In this document: positions 18,768-26,559 of the stretch, in pieces
Position numbering within the stretch: position 1 is the first letter of the stretch
How the letters are laid out: every line of letters begins with the position of its first letter
Assembly: GCF_002023715.1 (NCBI RefSeq)
Contig: NZ_MAHX01000008.1
Location: 30,681 to 94,680 of the forward strand
Length of the DNA stretch: 64,000 nt
Direction: 5' to 3'
Source of the DNA: Elizabethkingia occulta
Lineage (GTDB): Bacteria > Bacteroidota > Bacteroidia > Flavobacteriales > Weeksellaceae
The notes under the pieces: model-generated
The model's database searches: none
Told to the model about the DNA's origin: nothing
The model's input: only the letters and a program-made list of their open reading frames with translations
Position numbers and translations under genes: made by a program

Positions 18768-19586
18768 ATGAAAAATGCAGTTTCATCTTTATTTATGATT
18801 GCTGTACTGGTACTTTCCTGCAAAAAACAGGAAAAAGCACAGGGAACAGATATACCAAAAGAAGATAGCCTTATTACACTAAAACAAGATTCTGTTATTT
18901 ACAGTGACTCTATAAAGGCTACAGATTCACTTATCATTGCTTATTCGGACAGAATTTTAGTTTTTCCGGATATAAAAGAAAAAGCTATTCTGGATTCATT
19001 ATACCCGTTTATAAAACCTGTAGGTTATTCCAAGCCAGATTTGGAGGCAGCTGCTAAAAAAGCCGCTGATGGTCTTTTTGCTAAAGTCAAAAAAGATTAT
19101 CTGGCTGGAGGTGTAGTTCTTGGAAATAAATGGTATGAAGATAATTCTATGCGTCTGAGAAGCTTTACCAATAATTATCTTTCTGTAGAATATACATGGT
19201 CCAGTTATATGGGGGGAGCTCATGATAACTATGGCTTTATGGAAAAGGTTTTTGATTTAAATAGTAAAAAGCAGTTAGTACTGTCAGATATTACTTCCAT
19301 GCCTAAAAGCAAGCTTGAGAAACTATTGATGAAAAATGTAGATAAGATACCGACTGGTACGGAGAATGGGGAAGGAGCTGTAAAAATATCAGATGGATTG
19401 CTATTTGATAAAGTAACGGTAAATGATAACTTCTATTTTGATGATAAAAATCTGTATTTCCATTATAGCCCCTATGAAATAGCAGCTTTTGCCGCCGGAG
19501 ATATTACGATTCCTGTTTCGTGGAAAGAACTGGAAGGAACCATTAATCCGGAATTTATGAAAAGAATGAAAATTAATACGAAATAG
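18768..19586 (+). CDS. DUF3298/RsiV-like lipoprotein
   Basis: 272 residues. The lipobox LVLSC with Cys18 marks a lipoprotein signal, followed by a Lys/Gln/Asp/Ser-rich linker. The C-terminal half matches the DUF4163-DUF3298 pattern seen in RsiV and PdaC: a strand with VEYTWSSYMGGAHDNYG, then KQLVLSDITSM and the final FHYSPYEIAAFAAGDITIPV. The related RsiV domain binds lysozyme, but in Bacteroidetes the role is untested. It precedes the DUF6526 gene by 7 bases, so they are co-transcribed. Confidence 0.8.
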   Translation: MKNAVSSLFMIAVLVLSCKKQEKAQGTDIPKEDSLITLKQDSVIYSDSIKATDSLIIAYSDRILVFPDIKEKAILDSLYPFIKPVGYSKPDLEAAAKKAADGLFAKVKKDYLAGGVVLGNKWYEDNSMRLRSFTNNYLSVEYTWSSYMGGAHDNYGFMEKVFDLNSKKQLVLSDITSMPKSKLEKLLMKNVDKIPTGTENGEGAVKISDGLLFDKVTVNDNFYFDDKNLYFHYSPYEIAAFAAGDITIPVSWKELEGTINPEFMKRMKINTK

Positions 19587-19593
19587 ACCTTTT

Positions 19594-20037
19594 ATGCAAA
19601 ATTATCAGAATCATAGGCGTTTCTATACACCACATCATTTTATATTTTATCCGGTAGGACTTATTCTGTTTGGCATATCTCTTTATCGTATGGGATATTC
19701 ATTGGGAAATAATAATGGTGAGTTCTGGATGTGGTTTGTACTTTCGGGAACAATCTTTTTAATTATTTGGGTTGCTTTTATGATGAGACAACATTATGCC
19801 CTGACATTACAAAACAGAATTATTGTAGATGAGGTGAAGTTCAGATATTTTCGTTTAACCGGAAAAAATATAGATGATACAGGCTATACATTCAGCGATG
19901 CTCAGTTATTTGCATTAAGATTTGCTAATGATAATGAGTTTTCAAAGCTTGTAGAGGAAGCTATTTCTGAGAATTTGAATGCAGATCAGATTAAGAAACG
20001 TATAAAAAACTGGAAAGAGGATAACAGAAGAGTTTAA
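19594..20037 (+). CDS. DUF6526 family membrane protein
   Basis: 147 residues. The N-terminus (NYQNHRRFYTPHHFIFYPVG) is typical of DUF6526, followed by two transmembrane helices (about 17-35 and 45-64) and a cytoplasmic C-terminal part predicted helical (DAQLFALRFANDNEFSKLVE, then NADQIKKRIKNWKEDNRRV). Function is unknown. It is the second gene after the DUF3298-like lipoprotein and is followed by a terminator at 20045. Confidence 0.8.
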   Translation: MQNYQNHRRFYTPHHFIFYPVGLILFGISLYRMGYSLGNNNGEFWMWFVLSGTIFLIIWVAFMMRQHYALTLQNRIIVDEVKFRYFRLTGKNIDDTGYTFSDAQLFALRFANDNEFSKLVEEAISENLNADQIKKRIKNWKEDNRRV

Positions 20038-20044
20038 AGAAACT

Positions 20045-20075
20045 AAAAGACTTCACAGAGGTGGAGTCTTTTTTT
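20045..20075 (+). terminator. Terminator of the DUF3298-DUF6526 operon
   Basis: AAAAGACTTCAC / GTGGAGTCTTTT stem (one T-G pair), AGAG loop, T-run of seven. Confidence 0.88.
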
Positions 20076-20076
20076 G

Positions 20077-20084
20077 TACCTTTG
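20077..20084 (+). promoter_or_regulatory. -7 motif for lipid kinase gene
   Basis: TACCTTTG (TAnnTTTG) immediately after the preceding terminator and only 13 bases before the ATG at 20098. It rules out the in-frame TTG at 20074 as the start and implies a leader of roughly 7-10 bases. Confidence 0.55.
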
Positions 20085-20097
20085 GCCTTTCAAAATC

Positions 20098-20949
20098 ATG
20101 GACGCAGTATTTATCATCAATCCGTTTTCGGCAAAAAAAAATTATAAAGATTTTTTAGAAAAGCTTCAGCAAAAATATCCTGAGGCTAATTTTATGATTT
20201 CTAAGTCGATAGAAGATACCCATCGGTTTATCGATGAGAATTTTGCTTCTACAGAAGTTTTTGTGGCTGTAGGCGGGGATGGTACTATTTCTACTGTTGC
20301 CCAGAAGTTGATTAACACAGACAAAATTCTGGCTGTTTTTCCTGCCGGTTCAGGAAATGGTTTTTCTAATGAAACCAATTTTACCAAAAATATAGACAGC
20401 CTTCTGCAAAAGATTAAGCAGAAAAAGTTTCATAAGATTGACACTTTTACTGTGAACGGTAATTTGTCTATTAATGTATCAGGAACCGGGTTTGATGGAG
20501 AGGTTATTAAAAAATTCGAAAAAACAAGTCGTGGTTTTACCAACTACATTAAGGTTACTGTAAAGACCTTTTTTATTTTCAAATCTATCAAGGTAGAATT
20601 TGAAGAAAAATACAAGCAATATAATGGAAATTACCTGATGCTAAATGTGGCCAACACACGTCAGTTTGGTAATAATGCTTATATCGCTCCTCATGCTGAT
20701 TATAGCGATGGGCTTGTAGATATAGTATTGGTTAAAAAATTCCCGTTATGGCATTCTTTGGCATTTGCATTCAGAATGTTTACAAAGAACCTGAAAGAAA
20801 ACGATTACCTGACTTACTTTCCGGTATCTGACCTGAAATTTAGTGTCAGAAATTCTAAAGCCTGGCATTTGGACGGGGAAGGAATAGAAATAGGCTCTCC
20901 TATTGAAATCAAGGTATTGCCTCACAGCCTGAATATTCTGGTAGACTAG
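20098..20949 (+). CDS. Diacylglycerol/lipid kinase family protein
   Basis: 283 residues from ATG 20098. The N-terminal DAGK catalytic fold has FIINPFSAKKNYKDFLEKL and the nucleotide-binding VAVGGDGTISTVAQ (family GGDGT), followed by the FPAGSGNGFSNE loop; the C-terminal part has NVSGTGFDGEV and the late LDGEGIEIG. Members phosphorylate diacylglycerol or other lipids, or (YegS type) have unknown lipid substrates. It is a soluble or membrane-associated cytoplasmic enzyme. It converges tightly on the HxlR gene (16-base gap). Confidence 0.9.
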   Translation: MDAVFIINPFSAKKNYKDFLEKLQQKYPEANFMISKSIEDTHRFIDENFASTEVFVAVGGDGTISTVAQKLINTDKILAVFPAGSGNGFSNETNFTKNIDSLLQKIKQKKFHKIDTFTVNGNLSINVSGTGFDGEVIKKFEKTSRGFTNYIKVTVKTFFIFKSIKVEFEEKYKQYNGNYLMLNVANTRQFGNNAYIAPHADYSDGLVDIVLVKKFPLWHSLAFAFRMFTKNLKENDYLTYFPVSDLKFSVRNSKAWHLDGEGIEIGSPIEIKVLPHSLNILVD

Positions 20950-20965
20950 ATAATCGGTAAGAGGA

Positions 20966-21277
20966 TTACCTTAAATTTTCGAGTTGCTGAAATACAGGCA
21001 GCATTAGCTTACCTCTTTCCGATAGTGTATATTCTATATGCAGAGGTTTTAATTTTATAATATTTTTAATCAGAAGTCCTTCAGTTTCTAATTCTTTTAG
21101 TGCTGTAGCAATACTCTGTTTATTCGATCCATCAATTTGCCTCAGTAAGCTGCTAAATCGTAGCGGACCTTCAATAGCCAGACGAAATATCTGAGGTTTC
21201 CATTTTCCGGATAATAGCTTTAACACTTCCTCAGCAGGGCAGCATTCGTAATTTTTATTGTTAATATTAGTGGTCAT
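20966..21277 (-). CDS. HxlR-family transcriptional regulator
   Basis: 103 residues of a single winged-helix domain: CPAEEVLKLLSGKWKPQIFR is the standard HxlR opening with a conserved Cys near the N-terminus, then LRFSSLLRQIDGSNKQSIAT as the recognition region and LLIKNIIKLKPLHIEYTLSE as the wing. Many HxlR/YodB proteins sense electrophiles, quinones or aldehydes through the N-terminal Cys. It is divergent from an Old Yellow Enzyme and a DsbA-like gene, a classic arrangement for control of electrophile detoxification. Confidence 0.9.
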   Translation of the reverse strand: MTTNINNKNYECCPAEEVLKLLSGKWKPQIFRLAIEGPLRFSSLLRQIDGSNKQSIATALKELETEGLLIKNIIKLKPLHIEYTLSERGKLMLPVFQQLENLR

Positions 21278-21308
21278 ATTTTTTTGACTTATTGCTATTT
21301 AAGATTAA

Positions 21309-21330
21309 CTGTTACAACTTTGTATAACAG
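21309..21330. promoter_or_regulatory. Putative HxlR operator dyad
   Basis: CTGTTA ... TAACAG inverted repeat spanning 22 bases in the divergent promoter region. It overlaps the near-consensus plus-strand -7 CAACTTTG (21315-21322) and sits next to the minus-strand -7 (TATTTTTG on that strand, 21335-21342), so a bound regulator could repress both directions. Confidence 0.4.
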
Positions 21331-21351
21331 AAATCAAAAATAATTAAAATT

Positions 21352-22431
21352 ATGAAAACACATTTGTTATCCGAAATTGAAAAAAATACACAGGTATTTA
21401 AAAACAGAATTGTAATGGCTCCTATGACAAGAAGCAGAGCCATTCAGAATTTGCCCAATGATCTAATGCAACAGTACTACGCGCAAAGAAGTACCGCAGG
21501 TCTTATTATTACAGAAGGTGTAGCACCAAGCACCAATGCCTTGGGTTATGCAAGAATCCCGGGTATATTTAATAACGAACAGGCTATAGGCTGGAAAAAA
21601 ATTACTGAAGCTGTTCATGCGGATGGAGGTAAAATATTTATACAGTTAATGCATGTTGGGCGTATAGCCAATAAAGCAAATATGCCGGAAAATACAAAAA
21701 TACTCGCTCCTTCTGCAGTAAATGCTCATATGGATATGTGGACTGATACTTTGGGAATGCAAAAAACAGAGGAGCCTCTGGAGATGTCTTTGGAAGAAAT
21801 TGAAAAAGCTAAAGGTGAATTTATCCAGGCTGCTAAGAATGCCATCGAGGCAGGTTTCGACGGAGTTGAATTACATGCTGCAAATGGCTATTTATTAGAG
21901 CAATTTCTTAATCCGAATTCGAATATCAGGAATGATAAATACGGTGGGAGTACTGAGAACAGAAGCAAATTTGTTTTAGAAGTGACAGAAGCCGTTGGTC
22001 ATGCAATTGGTTTTGATAAAATAGGAGTGAGAATATCTCCATATAGTACATTTAATACGATGCCGCTTTATAAAGAAATCCCGGAAACTTACATACATGT
22101 AGTGACAGAATTAGCAAAATTAGATATTACCTATCTGCATGTTATCGATTATGCTGCAAGAGCAACAGAAGAAGGACGGAATCTTATAAAAACAATTCGC
22201 AAGGAATTCGGACAATTATTGATACTAAATGGTGGTTATACCAAAGAAAGAGCAGAAAATGTATTGATAAACAATGACGCAGATCTTATTTCATTTGGCT
22301 CTCCGTTTATTGCCAATCCGGATTTGCCATACAGAATCGAAAACAATATTGAATGGGCAAAAGCGGATCCTGCAACCTTTTATACAGCTGATGAAAAAGG
22401 TTATATTGACTATCCTGATTATAACATTTAA
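21352..22431 (+). CDS. Old Yellow Enzyme family alkene reductase
   Basis: 359-residue FMN-dependent TIM barrel. Visible signatures are the N-terminal RIVMAPMTRSRA, IFIQLMHVGRIA, the substrate-anchoring region FDGVELHAANGYLLEQFLNP with NSNIRNDKYGGS, and the late FMN-binding ISFGSPFIANPDL. Enzymes of this NemA/OYE type reduce alpha,beta-unsaturated carbonyls, nitro compounds or N-ethylmaleimide using NAD(P)H in the cytoplasm. It is divergent from hxlR and followed by the DsbA-like gene 12 bases on, suggesting an electrophile-response operon. Confidence 0.93.
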   Translation: MKTHLLSEIEKNTQVFKNRIVMAPMTRSRAIQNLPNDLMQQYYAQRSTAGLIITEGVAPSTNALGYARIPGIFNNEQAIGWKKITEAVHADGGKIFIQLMHVGRIANKANMPENTKILAPSAVNAHMDMWTDTLGMQKTEEPLEMSLEEIEKAKGEFIQAAKNAIEAGFDGVELHAANGYLLEQFLNPNSNIRNDKYGGSTENRSKFVLEVTEAVGHAIGFDKIGVRISPYSTFNTMPLYKEIPETYIHVVTELAKLDITYLHVIDYAARATEEGRNLIKTIRKEFGQLLILNGGYTKERAENVLINNDADLISFGSPFIANPDLPYRIENNIEWAKADPATFYTADEKGYIDYPDYNI

Positions 22432-22443
22432 AAATACGTGACT

Positions 22444-23373
22444 ATGGAAAATACAAATATTAACCCACTTTTATGTAATCCTGCAACGGGATTATGTGAA
22501 ATTCCCGGGACTGGAATAAGTAATAATTATCAAGCTATATCTAATCAGGATAAGCCTCTTAAACTTGTTTATTTTACCGATCCTATTTGTTCTTCCTGTT
22601 GGGGAATTGAACCCCAACTGAGAAAACTGAAATTAGAATACGGAAACATTCTGGATATAGAATACCACATGGGCGGACTTTTGCCAGACTGGAGTTATAA
22701 CAGCGGAGGTATTAGTAAGCCTTCGGATGTTGCGTATCATTGGGATGAAGTTAGTGTATATTATGATATGCCGATTGACGGTGATGTCTGGTTGGAAGAT
22801 CCTTTAAATTCATCTTATCCGCCTTCTATAGCTTTTAAGGCTGCAGAAATACAGGATAAAGATAAAGCAGTAAATTTCTTAAGAATCCTGAGAGAATTGG
22901 TTTTTCTAAAGAAGAAGAATATTACCAGATGGGAATATATTGCCATGGCTGCCAAAGAAGCCGGATTGGATGTTGTAAAACTAAAAACAGATTTTGAAAG
23001 ATCTGCTCAAAAACTTTTTGAAGCTGACCTGAAGCTGGCAAGAGATTATGGTGTTCGAGGATTTCCGACGATATTTATACAGAATAAATCAGGGGAGCGA
23101 GAAACGATATACGGTACTAAACCTTATTCATTTTTTGAAACAGTGATTCTAAATCTTAGTTCTGATGTTACTAAAGAACAATATAATAAAAACCGGGAAG
23201 CTCTTTTCTCTAAATACAATTCTTTAACAGCCAGAGAATATTCTGAATTATCCGGAATATCCCGTAATGAGAGCGAGAAACAGCTAAATGAACTTATGGA
23301 TAAAGGCTTTTTAGAAAAATTAATGACTAAAAATGGATCTCTGTGGATTAGAAAATCTTCAGATAAAATATGA
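22444..23373 (+). CDS. DsbA-like thioredoxin-fold protein with C-terminal winged-helix-like region
   Basis: 309 residues from ATG 22444; the GTG at 22438 is less likely. A thioredoxin fold with helical insertion carries the redox motif C49-S-S-C52 in FTDPICSSCWG and a cis-Pro loop VRGFPTIFIQ near 205, as in FrnE/SpxH-like DsbA family proteins. No signal peptide is seen, so it is cytoplasmic. Residues about 258-309 (SLTAREYSELSGISRNESEK ... LNELMDKGFLEKL ... SLWIRK) look like a winged helix. It is downstream of the Old Yellow Enzyme and presumably HxlR-controlled. Confidence 0.8.
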   Translation: MENTNINPLLCNPATGLCEIPGTGISNNYQAISNQDKPLKLVYFTDPICSSCWGIEPQLRKLKLEYGNILDIEYHMGGLLPDWSYNSGGISKPSDVAYHWDEVSVYYDMPIDGDVWLEDPLNSSYPPSIAFKAAEIQDKDKAVNFLRILRELVFLKKKNITRWEYIAMAAKEAGLDVVKLKTDFERSAQKLFEADLKLARDYGVRGFPTIFIQNKSGERETIYGTKPYSFFETVILNLSSDVTKEQYNKNREALFSKYNSLTAREYSELSGISRNESEKQLNELMDKGFLEKLMTKNGSLWIRKSSDKI

Positions 23374-23512
23374 ATAAGAATGGGTTTAATTATTTAGTTT
23401 TCAGTTGTTTGGTGTTTGTATGTGAAGATTTCCTAAATGCAATATAGTTGCAATATACCATAAACGTCCTTAAAATCGAAAATTTCTATAAAATTATTGT
23501 AACAATTTGAAC

Positions 23513-23520
23513 TAAATTTG
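23513..23520 (+). promoter_or_regulatory. -7 motif for C1 peptidase gene
   Basis: TAAATTTG, exact TAnnTTTG, about 50 bases before the ATG at 23570. Confidence 0.45.
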
Positions 23521-23569
23521 GACTCTTTAGTCATATTGAGACTTTAATCAATTTAATTCTAATTTTACA

Positions 23570-24766
23570 ATGAAGAAGAGAAACATGTTTTTGCTTACCA
23601 TGCTTACTGCAGGAAGCATGGCTTTTGCACAAGACAACCTGGTAAACAGCCTAAAAAACAATCAATCTGAAAATCCGGATTTTAAATTTACAGTAGTTAA
23701 GGAGTTAGGGAATACTTCTATTAAAAATCAGGGATCCTCAGGAACCTGTTGGAGCTACTCAGGAAACTCTTTCCTTGAATCTGAAATGATAAGAATGGGA
23801 AAACCAGCTGTAGATTTAGCTGAGATCTTTACAGCCCGTAATGCTTATCATGATAAAGCTAAACAGTATGTATTGTTTGGTGGTGCTATTTCCTGGGGAG
23901 ATGGTGGTGAATTGCACGATGTAATCAATATGTATAAAAAGTATGGTGCAGTGCCTCAGGAGGTTTATTCAGGACTTCAGGCAGGACAGACCAAAAATAA
24001 TTTTGGTGAAATGCAGAGTGTTATCAAGTCTATGCTTGATGCTTATGTAAAAAATCCTCAGGGTAAACTTTCTGCAAATTGGTTAACAAATGTAGATAAT
24101 GTATTGGACAGCTACCTTGGAGAATATCCAAAAGAGTTTACTTACAAAGGAAAGCGTTATACACCACAGACTTTTGCTAAAGATGTGGTAGGGATTAATC
24201 CTGACGATTATGTAGAGCTTACTTCTTACAAAGATTATCCGTATTATCAGCGTTTTGTTGCTCCTATTCCGGACAACTGGAGCCACGATAGTATGTGGAA
24301 TGTTCCGATGGATGATCTGACTAAGATTATTGATAATGCTGTAGACAAAGGTTACACAGTAGGATGGGCAACAGACGTTTCCGAACCTTACTTCTCTTAT
24401 AAAAATGGGGTAGCTTATGTTCCGGATGTAGATTTAAATAATATCGACGCTCAGACAAAAGCTAATCTTTTCAAAGGACCAAGACCTGATAAAAAAATTA
24501 CAGAAGATATGCGTCAGGAAGGACTTAATAATCTTACAACAACTGATGACCATGGAATGCAGATTGTAGGATTGGCTAAAGACCAGACTGGTAAAGAATA
24601 TTACATGGTGAAGAATTCATGGGGTGTAACCAATGATTATCAGGGATATTTATATGTAACAAGACCTTATGTACAATATAAGTCTACAGGTATCCTTGTA
24701 CACAAGAATGCAATACCAAAGGATATTCTGAATAAATTAAAACCTAATACAAATATCGGATTATAA
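23570..24766 (+). CDS. Secreted C1-family cysteine peptidase (bleomycin hydrolase/PepC-like)
   Basis: 398 residues with a signal peptide (1-20, ending AFAQ). The papain-fold catalytic set is complete: oxyanion Gln54 and nucleophile Cys60 in KNQGSSGTCWSYSG, His328 in TTDDHGMQIVGLA, and Asn349 in YMVKNSWG. The insertion pattern and the VDLAEIFTARNAYHDKA segment follow bleomycin hydrolase/aminopeptidase C, which are normally cytosolic hexamers; here the protein is exported. No propeptide of the usual papain kind is visible. It is a single gene with promoter motif and terminator. Confidence 0.92.
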   Translation: MKKRNMFLLTMLTAGSMAFAQDNLVNSLKNNQSENPDFKFTVVKELGNTSIKNQGSSGTCWSYSGNSFLESEMIRMGKPAVDLAEIFTARNAYHDKAKQYVLFGGAISWGDGGELHDVINMYKKYGAVPQEVYSGLQAGQTKNNFGEMQSVIKSMLDAYVKNPQGKLSANWLTNVDNVLDSYLGEYPKEFTYKGKRYTPQTFAKDVVGINPDDYVELTSYKDYPYYQRFVAPIPDNWSHDSMWNVPMDDLTKIIDNAVDKGYTVGWATDVSEPYFSYKNGVAYVPDVDLNNIDAQTKANLFKGPRPDKKITEDMRQEGLNNLTTTDDHGMQIVGLAKDQTGKEYYMVKNSWGVTNDYQGYLYVTRPYVQYKSTGILVHKNAIPKDILNKLKPNTNIGL

Positions 24767-24793
24767 TCATCCGCTAGTTGTTACAGAATAAAT

Positions 24794-24827
24794 AAAATGC
24801 CGGGAGATTTATCTTCCGGCATTTTTA
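24794..24827 (+). terminator. Terminator of C1 peptidase gene
   Basis: AAAATGCCGG / CCGGCATTTT stem extending into AGAT/ATCT, followed by a T-run. Confidence 0.9.
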
Positions 24828-24830
24828 ATA

Positions 24831-24863
24831 AAACCCCATAGAATTTTAAGGACTATAAGGTTT
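24831..24863. repeat. Inverted AAACC...GGTTT intergenic motif (copy 1)
   Basis: AAACCCCATAG and CTATAAGGTTT face each other across 11 bases. Similar motifs occur at 39483-39515 and 50731-50745; see findings. Confidence 0.35.
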
Positions 24864-24954
24864 ATCTAATTGATGTTGTTTTATATTTTTTTATACTACT
24901 TAGAACGTAGACTTTCTTTTTTTGTTGCATATCAAAACAGAAAAAGATATCATT

Positions 24955-25767
24955 CTAGAATACTGTAGCTGCCAGCTGTATACGAGCGTATTTAAGAGCT
25001 GGATTCCACATGGCCATCATAGAGACCGGAAGGGTATAATGTTCAGTAATCTTTACATCTTTGCTCGCCCTTAATCCTACATTTACAATCTGGAAACTAC
25101 TTTGCCCATTGCCATACAGGAAATTTCTGTCATTCAGCGCAAATCCAGCCCCAACAAAAGCATTAAGGTTTACCTTTTTGCTTTGGATAACAGGGTAGCT
25201 CACCTGAACATAGGTAGAGTATTTGTTTTTATCATATTCTCCATCAGGTTTCAGAACAACTTCTCCGGCATTGGCACCACCATACAACATGATATCGGCT
25301 TCTATGTTTAACGGGAATTTCGGCCCAAAAGTATAGTTGGTTCTCAGGTCGATAATATGAGCTGTCCTTCTTCTGGAATAACTGAAAATATCGTTTGCTG
25401 CAACTGCTGTATTAATATTCCTTGAGTTATATAAATCCCAAAGACCTATATAAAAATTCTTATTGGAATACTGAACATAGTAATTGATTTCTTTATAATG
25501 GGTACCGTCACTGTCATTGGCAAGAGCCGATGCTCCCCAGATTCCAATTTTCCAGTTTTTATTTTTATCCAAAGCGTAGGAGAGGTTACCCATTACTACA
25601 GGTTTATCCGTAATAATAAGTCCGCGCCATAGGTGATTGTTCTGTATATTGGCTGTAAAGTCCAGCCTGCCAGCCCTTTCTTCTGTTTTTAATGAGTCTG
25701 TGTTTTGAGCAGAAACTCCCACGATGCCTGAAAAAATCAGACAAAGTCTTAATAAGTTTTCTTTCAT
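24955..25767 (-). CDS. Outer-membrane beta-barrel protein of the glycerol operon
   Basis: 270 residues with a signal peptide (1-20, ending VSAQ) and a run of amphipathic strands (LDFTANIQNNHLWRGLIIT, INYYVQYSNKNFYIGLWD, SYPVIQSKKVNLNAFVGAGF), ending ...LAATVF with a terminal Phe. The early WRGLIITDKP resembles the opening of TorF-type putative porins, but the family is not certain. It is the last gene of glpD-glpK-glpF-omp, 36 bases after glpF, so an outer-membrane channel for glycerol or a glycerol derivative is a reasonable inference, not shown. Confidence 0.65.
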   Translation of the reverse strand: MKENLLRLCLIFSGIVGVSAQNTDSLKTEERAGRLDFTANIQNNHLWRGLIITDKPVVMGNLSYALDKNKNWKIGIWGASALANDSDGTHYKEINYYVQYSNKNFYIGLWDLYNSRNINTAVAANDIFSYSRRRTAHIIDLRTNYTFGPKFPLNIEADIMLYGGANAGEVVLKPDGEYDKNKYSTYVQVSYPVIQSKKVNLNAFVGAGFALNDRNFLYGNGQSSFQIVNVGLRASKDVKITEHYTLPVSMMAMWNPALKYARIQLAATVF

Positions 25768-25803
25768 CTTATTTAGTGTGTGTTAATTAGTCAGATGCAA
25801 AAT

Positions 25804-26535
25804 TTATTTTAAAATTCCGAAAAGTAAAGCTGCCAGAACGGCTCCTATAACTGGTCCTAAAATCGGAATCCATGCGTAGCTCCATTGGCTGCTGCCTTTT
25901 ATAGGTAGAATAGCATGCATAATTCTTGGTCCCAAATCTCTTGCCGGATTTATAGCATAACCGGTGGTACCTCCTAAAGATAAACCTATAGCCCATACCA
26001 AGAATGCTACCGGAACAGCTCCTATAGTTCCAAGGCCTATTTTGGCATCCGGAGTATTTGGGATGGAGATATTAGCATCACTGATATAGAAGACTACGAA
26101 AACAAGCACAAAAGTTCCGATGATTTCGCTGATTATATTTGAAACAGGTTTAGCAATTGCCGGACTTGTACTGAAGCAGGCTAGCTTGGCTCCTTCGTCC
26201 TCAGTGATCGCAAAATGATCTTTGTGGAATAGCCATACCAGAAATGCTCCGGCCATAGCTCCGATCATCTGAGCTGCAATATAAGAAGGAACTGATTCCC
26301 ATGGGAATTTTCCGGCAGCTGCCAGTCCGATTGTAACTGCAGGATTAAGATGTGCTCCGCTGATGGGGCCGGCAACAGTTACCCCCACAAAAACAGCTAA
26401 TGCCCATGCTGTGGTAATAACAATCCATCCTGAATTATTGCCTTTGGTATCTTTTAGAAGAACATTTGCTACTACGCCGTTCCCAAGAAGAATAAGTAAC
26501 ATTGTACCTATAATTTCTGCTGTAAATGGTGTCAT
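25804..26535 (-). CDS. glpF: Glycerol facilitator (aquaglyceroporin, MIP family)
   Basis: 243 residues, six membrane helices plus two half-helices. NPA motifs lie at 64-66 (SGAHLNPAVTIG) and 196-198 (GYAINPARDLGPR). Asp200 after the second NPA (NPARD) is the usual mark of glycerol-conducting members as opposed to water-only aquaporins. The channel passes glycerol across the inner membrane by diffusion, and GlpK traps it by phosphorylation. It lies 24 bases after glpK on the same strand. Confidence 0.95.
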   Translation of the reverse strand: MTPFTAEIIGTMLLILLGNGVVANVLLKDTKGNNSGWIVITTAWALAVFVGVTVAGPISGAHLNPAVTIGLAAAGKFPWESVPSYIAAQMIGAMAGAFLVWLFHKDHFAITEDEGAKLACFSTSPAIAKPVSNIISEIIGTFVLVFVVFYISDANISIPNTPDAKIGLGTIGAVPVAFLVWAIGLSLGGTTGYAINPARDLGPRIMHAILPIKGSSQWSYAWIPILGPVIGAVLAALLFGILK

Positions 26536-26559
26536 GTTGTGTACTTTTTCGGTTATTAA

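Noticed and set aside
20074..20097. TTG upstream start for the lipid kinase
   Set aside because: It lies in the terminator T-run and the -7 motif TACCTTTG; the ATG at 20098 fits the conserved N-terminus.
23370..23447. 25-codon open frame overlapping the DsbA-like stop (ATGA)
   Set aside because: The overlap suggests possible coupling, but the peptide has no recognisable features and there is no independent support.
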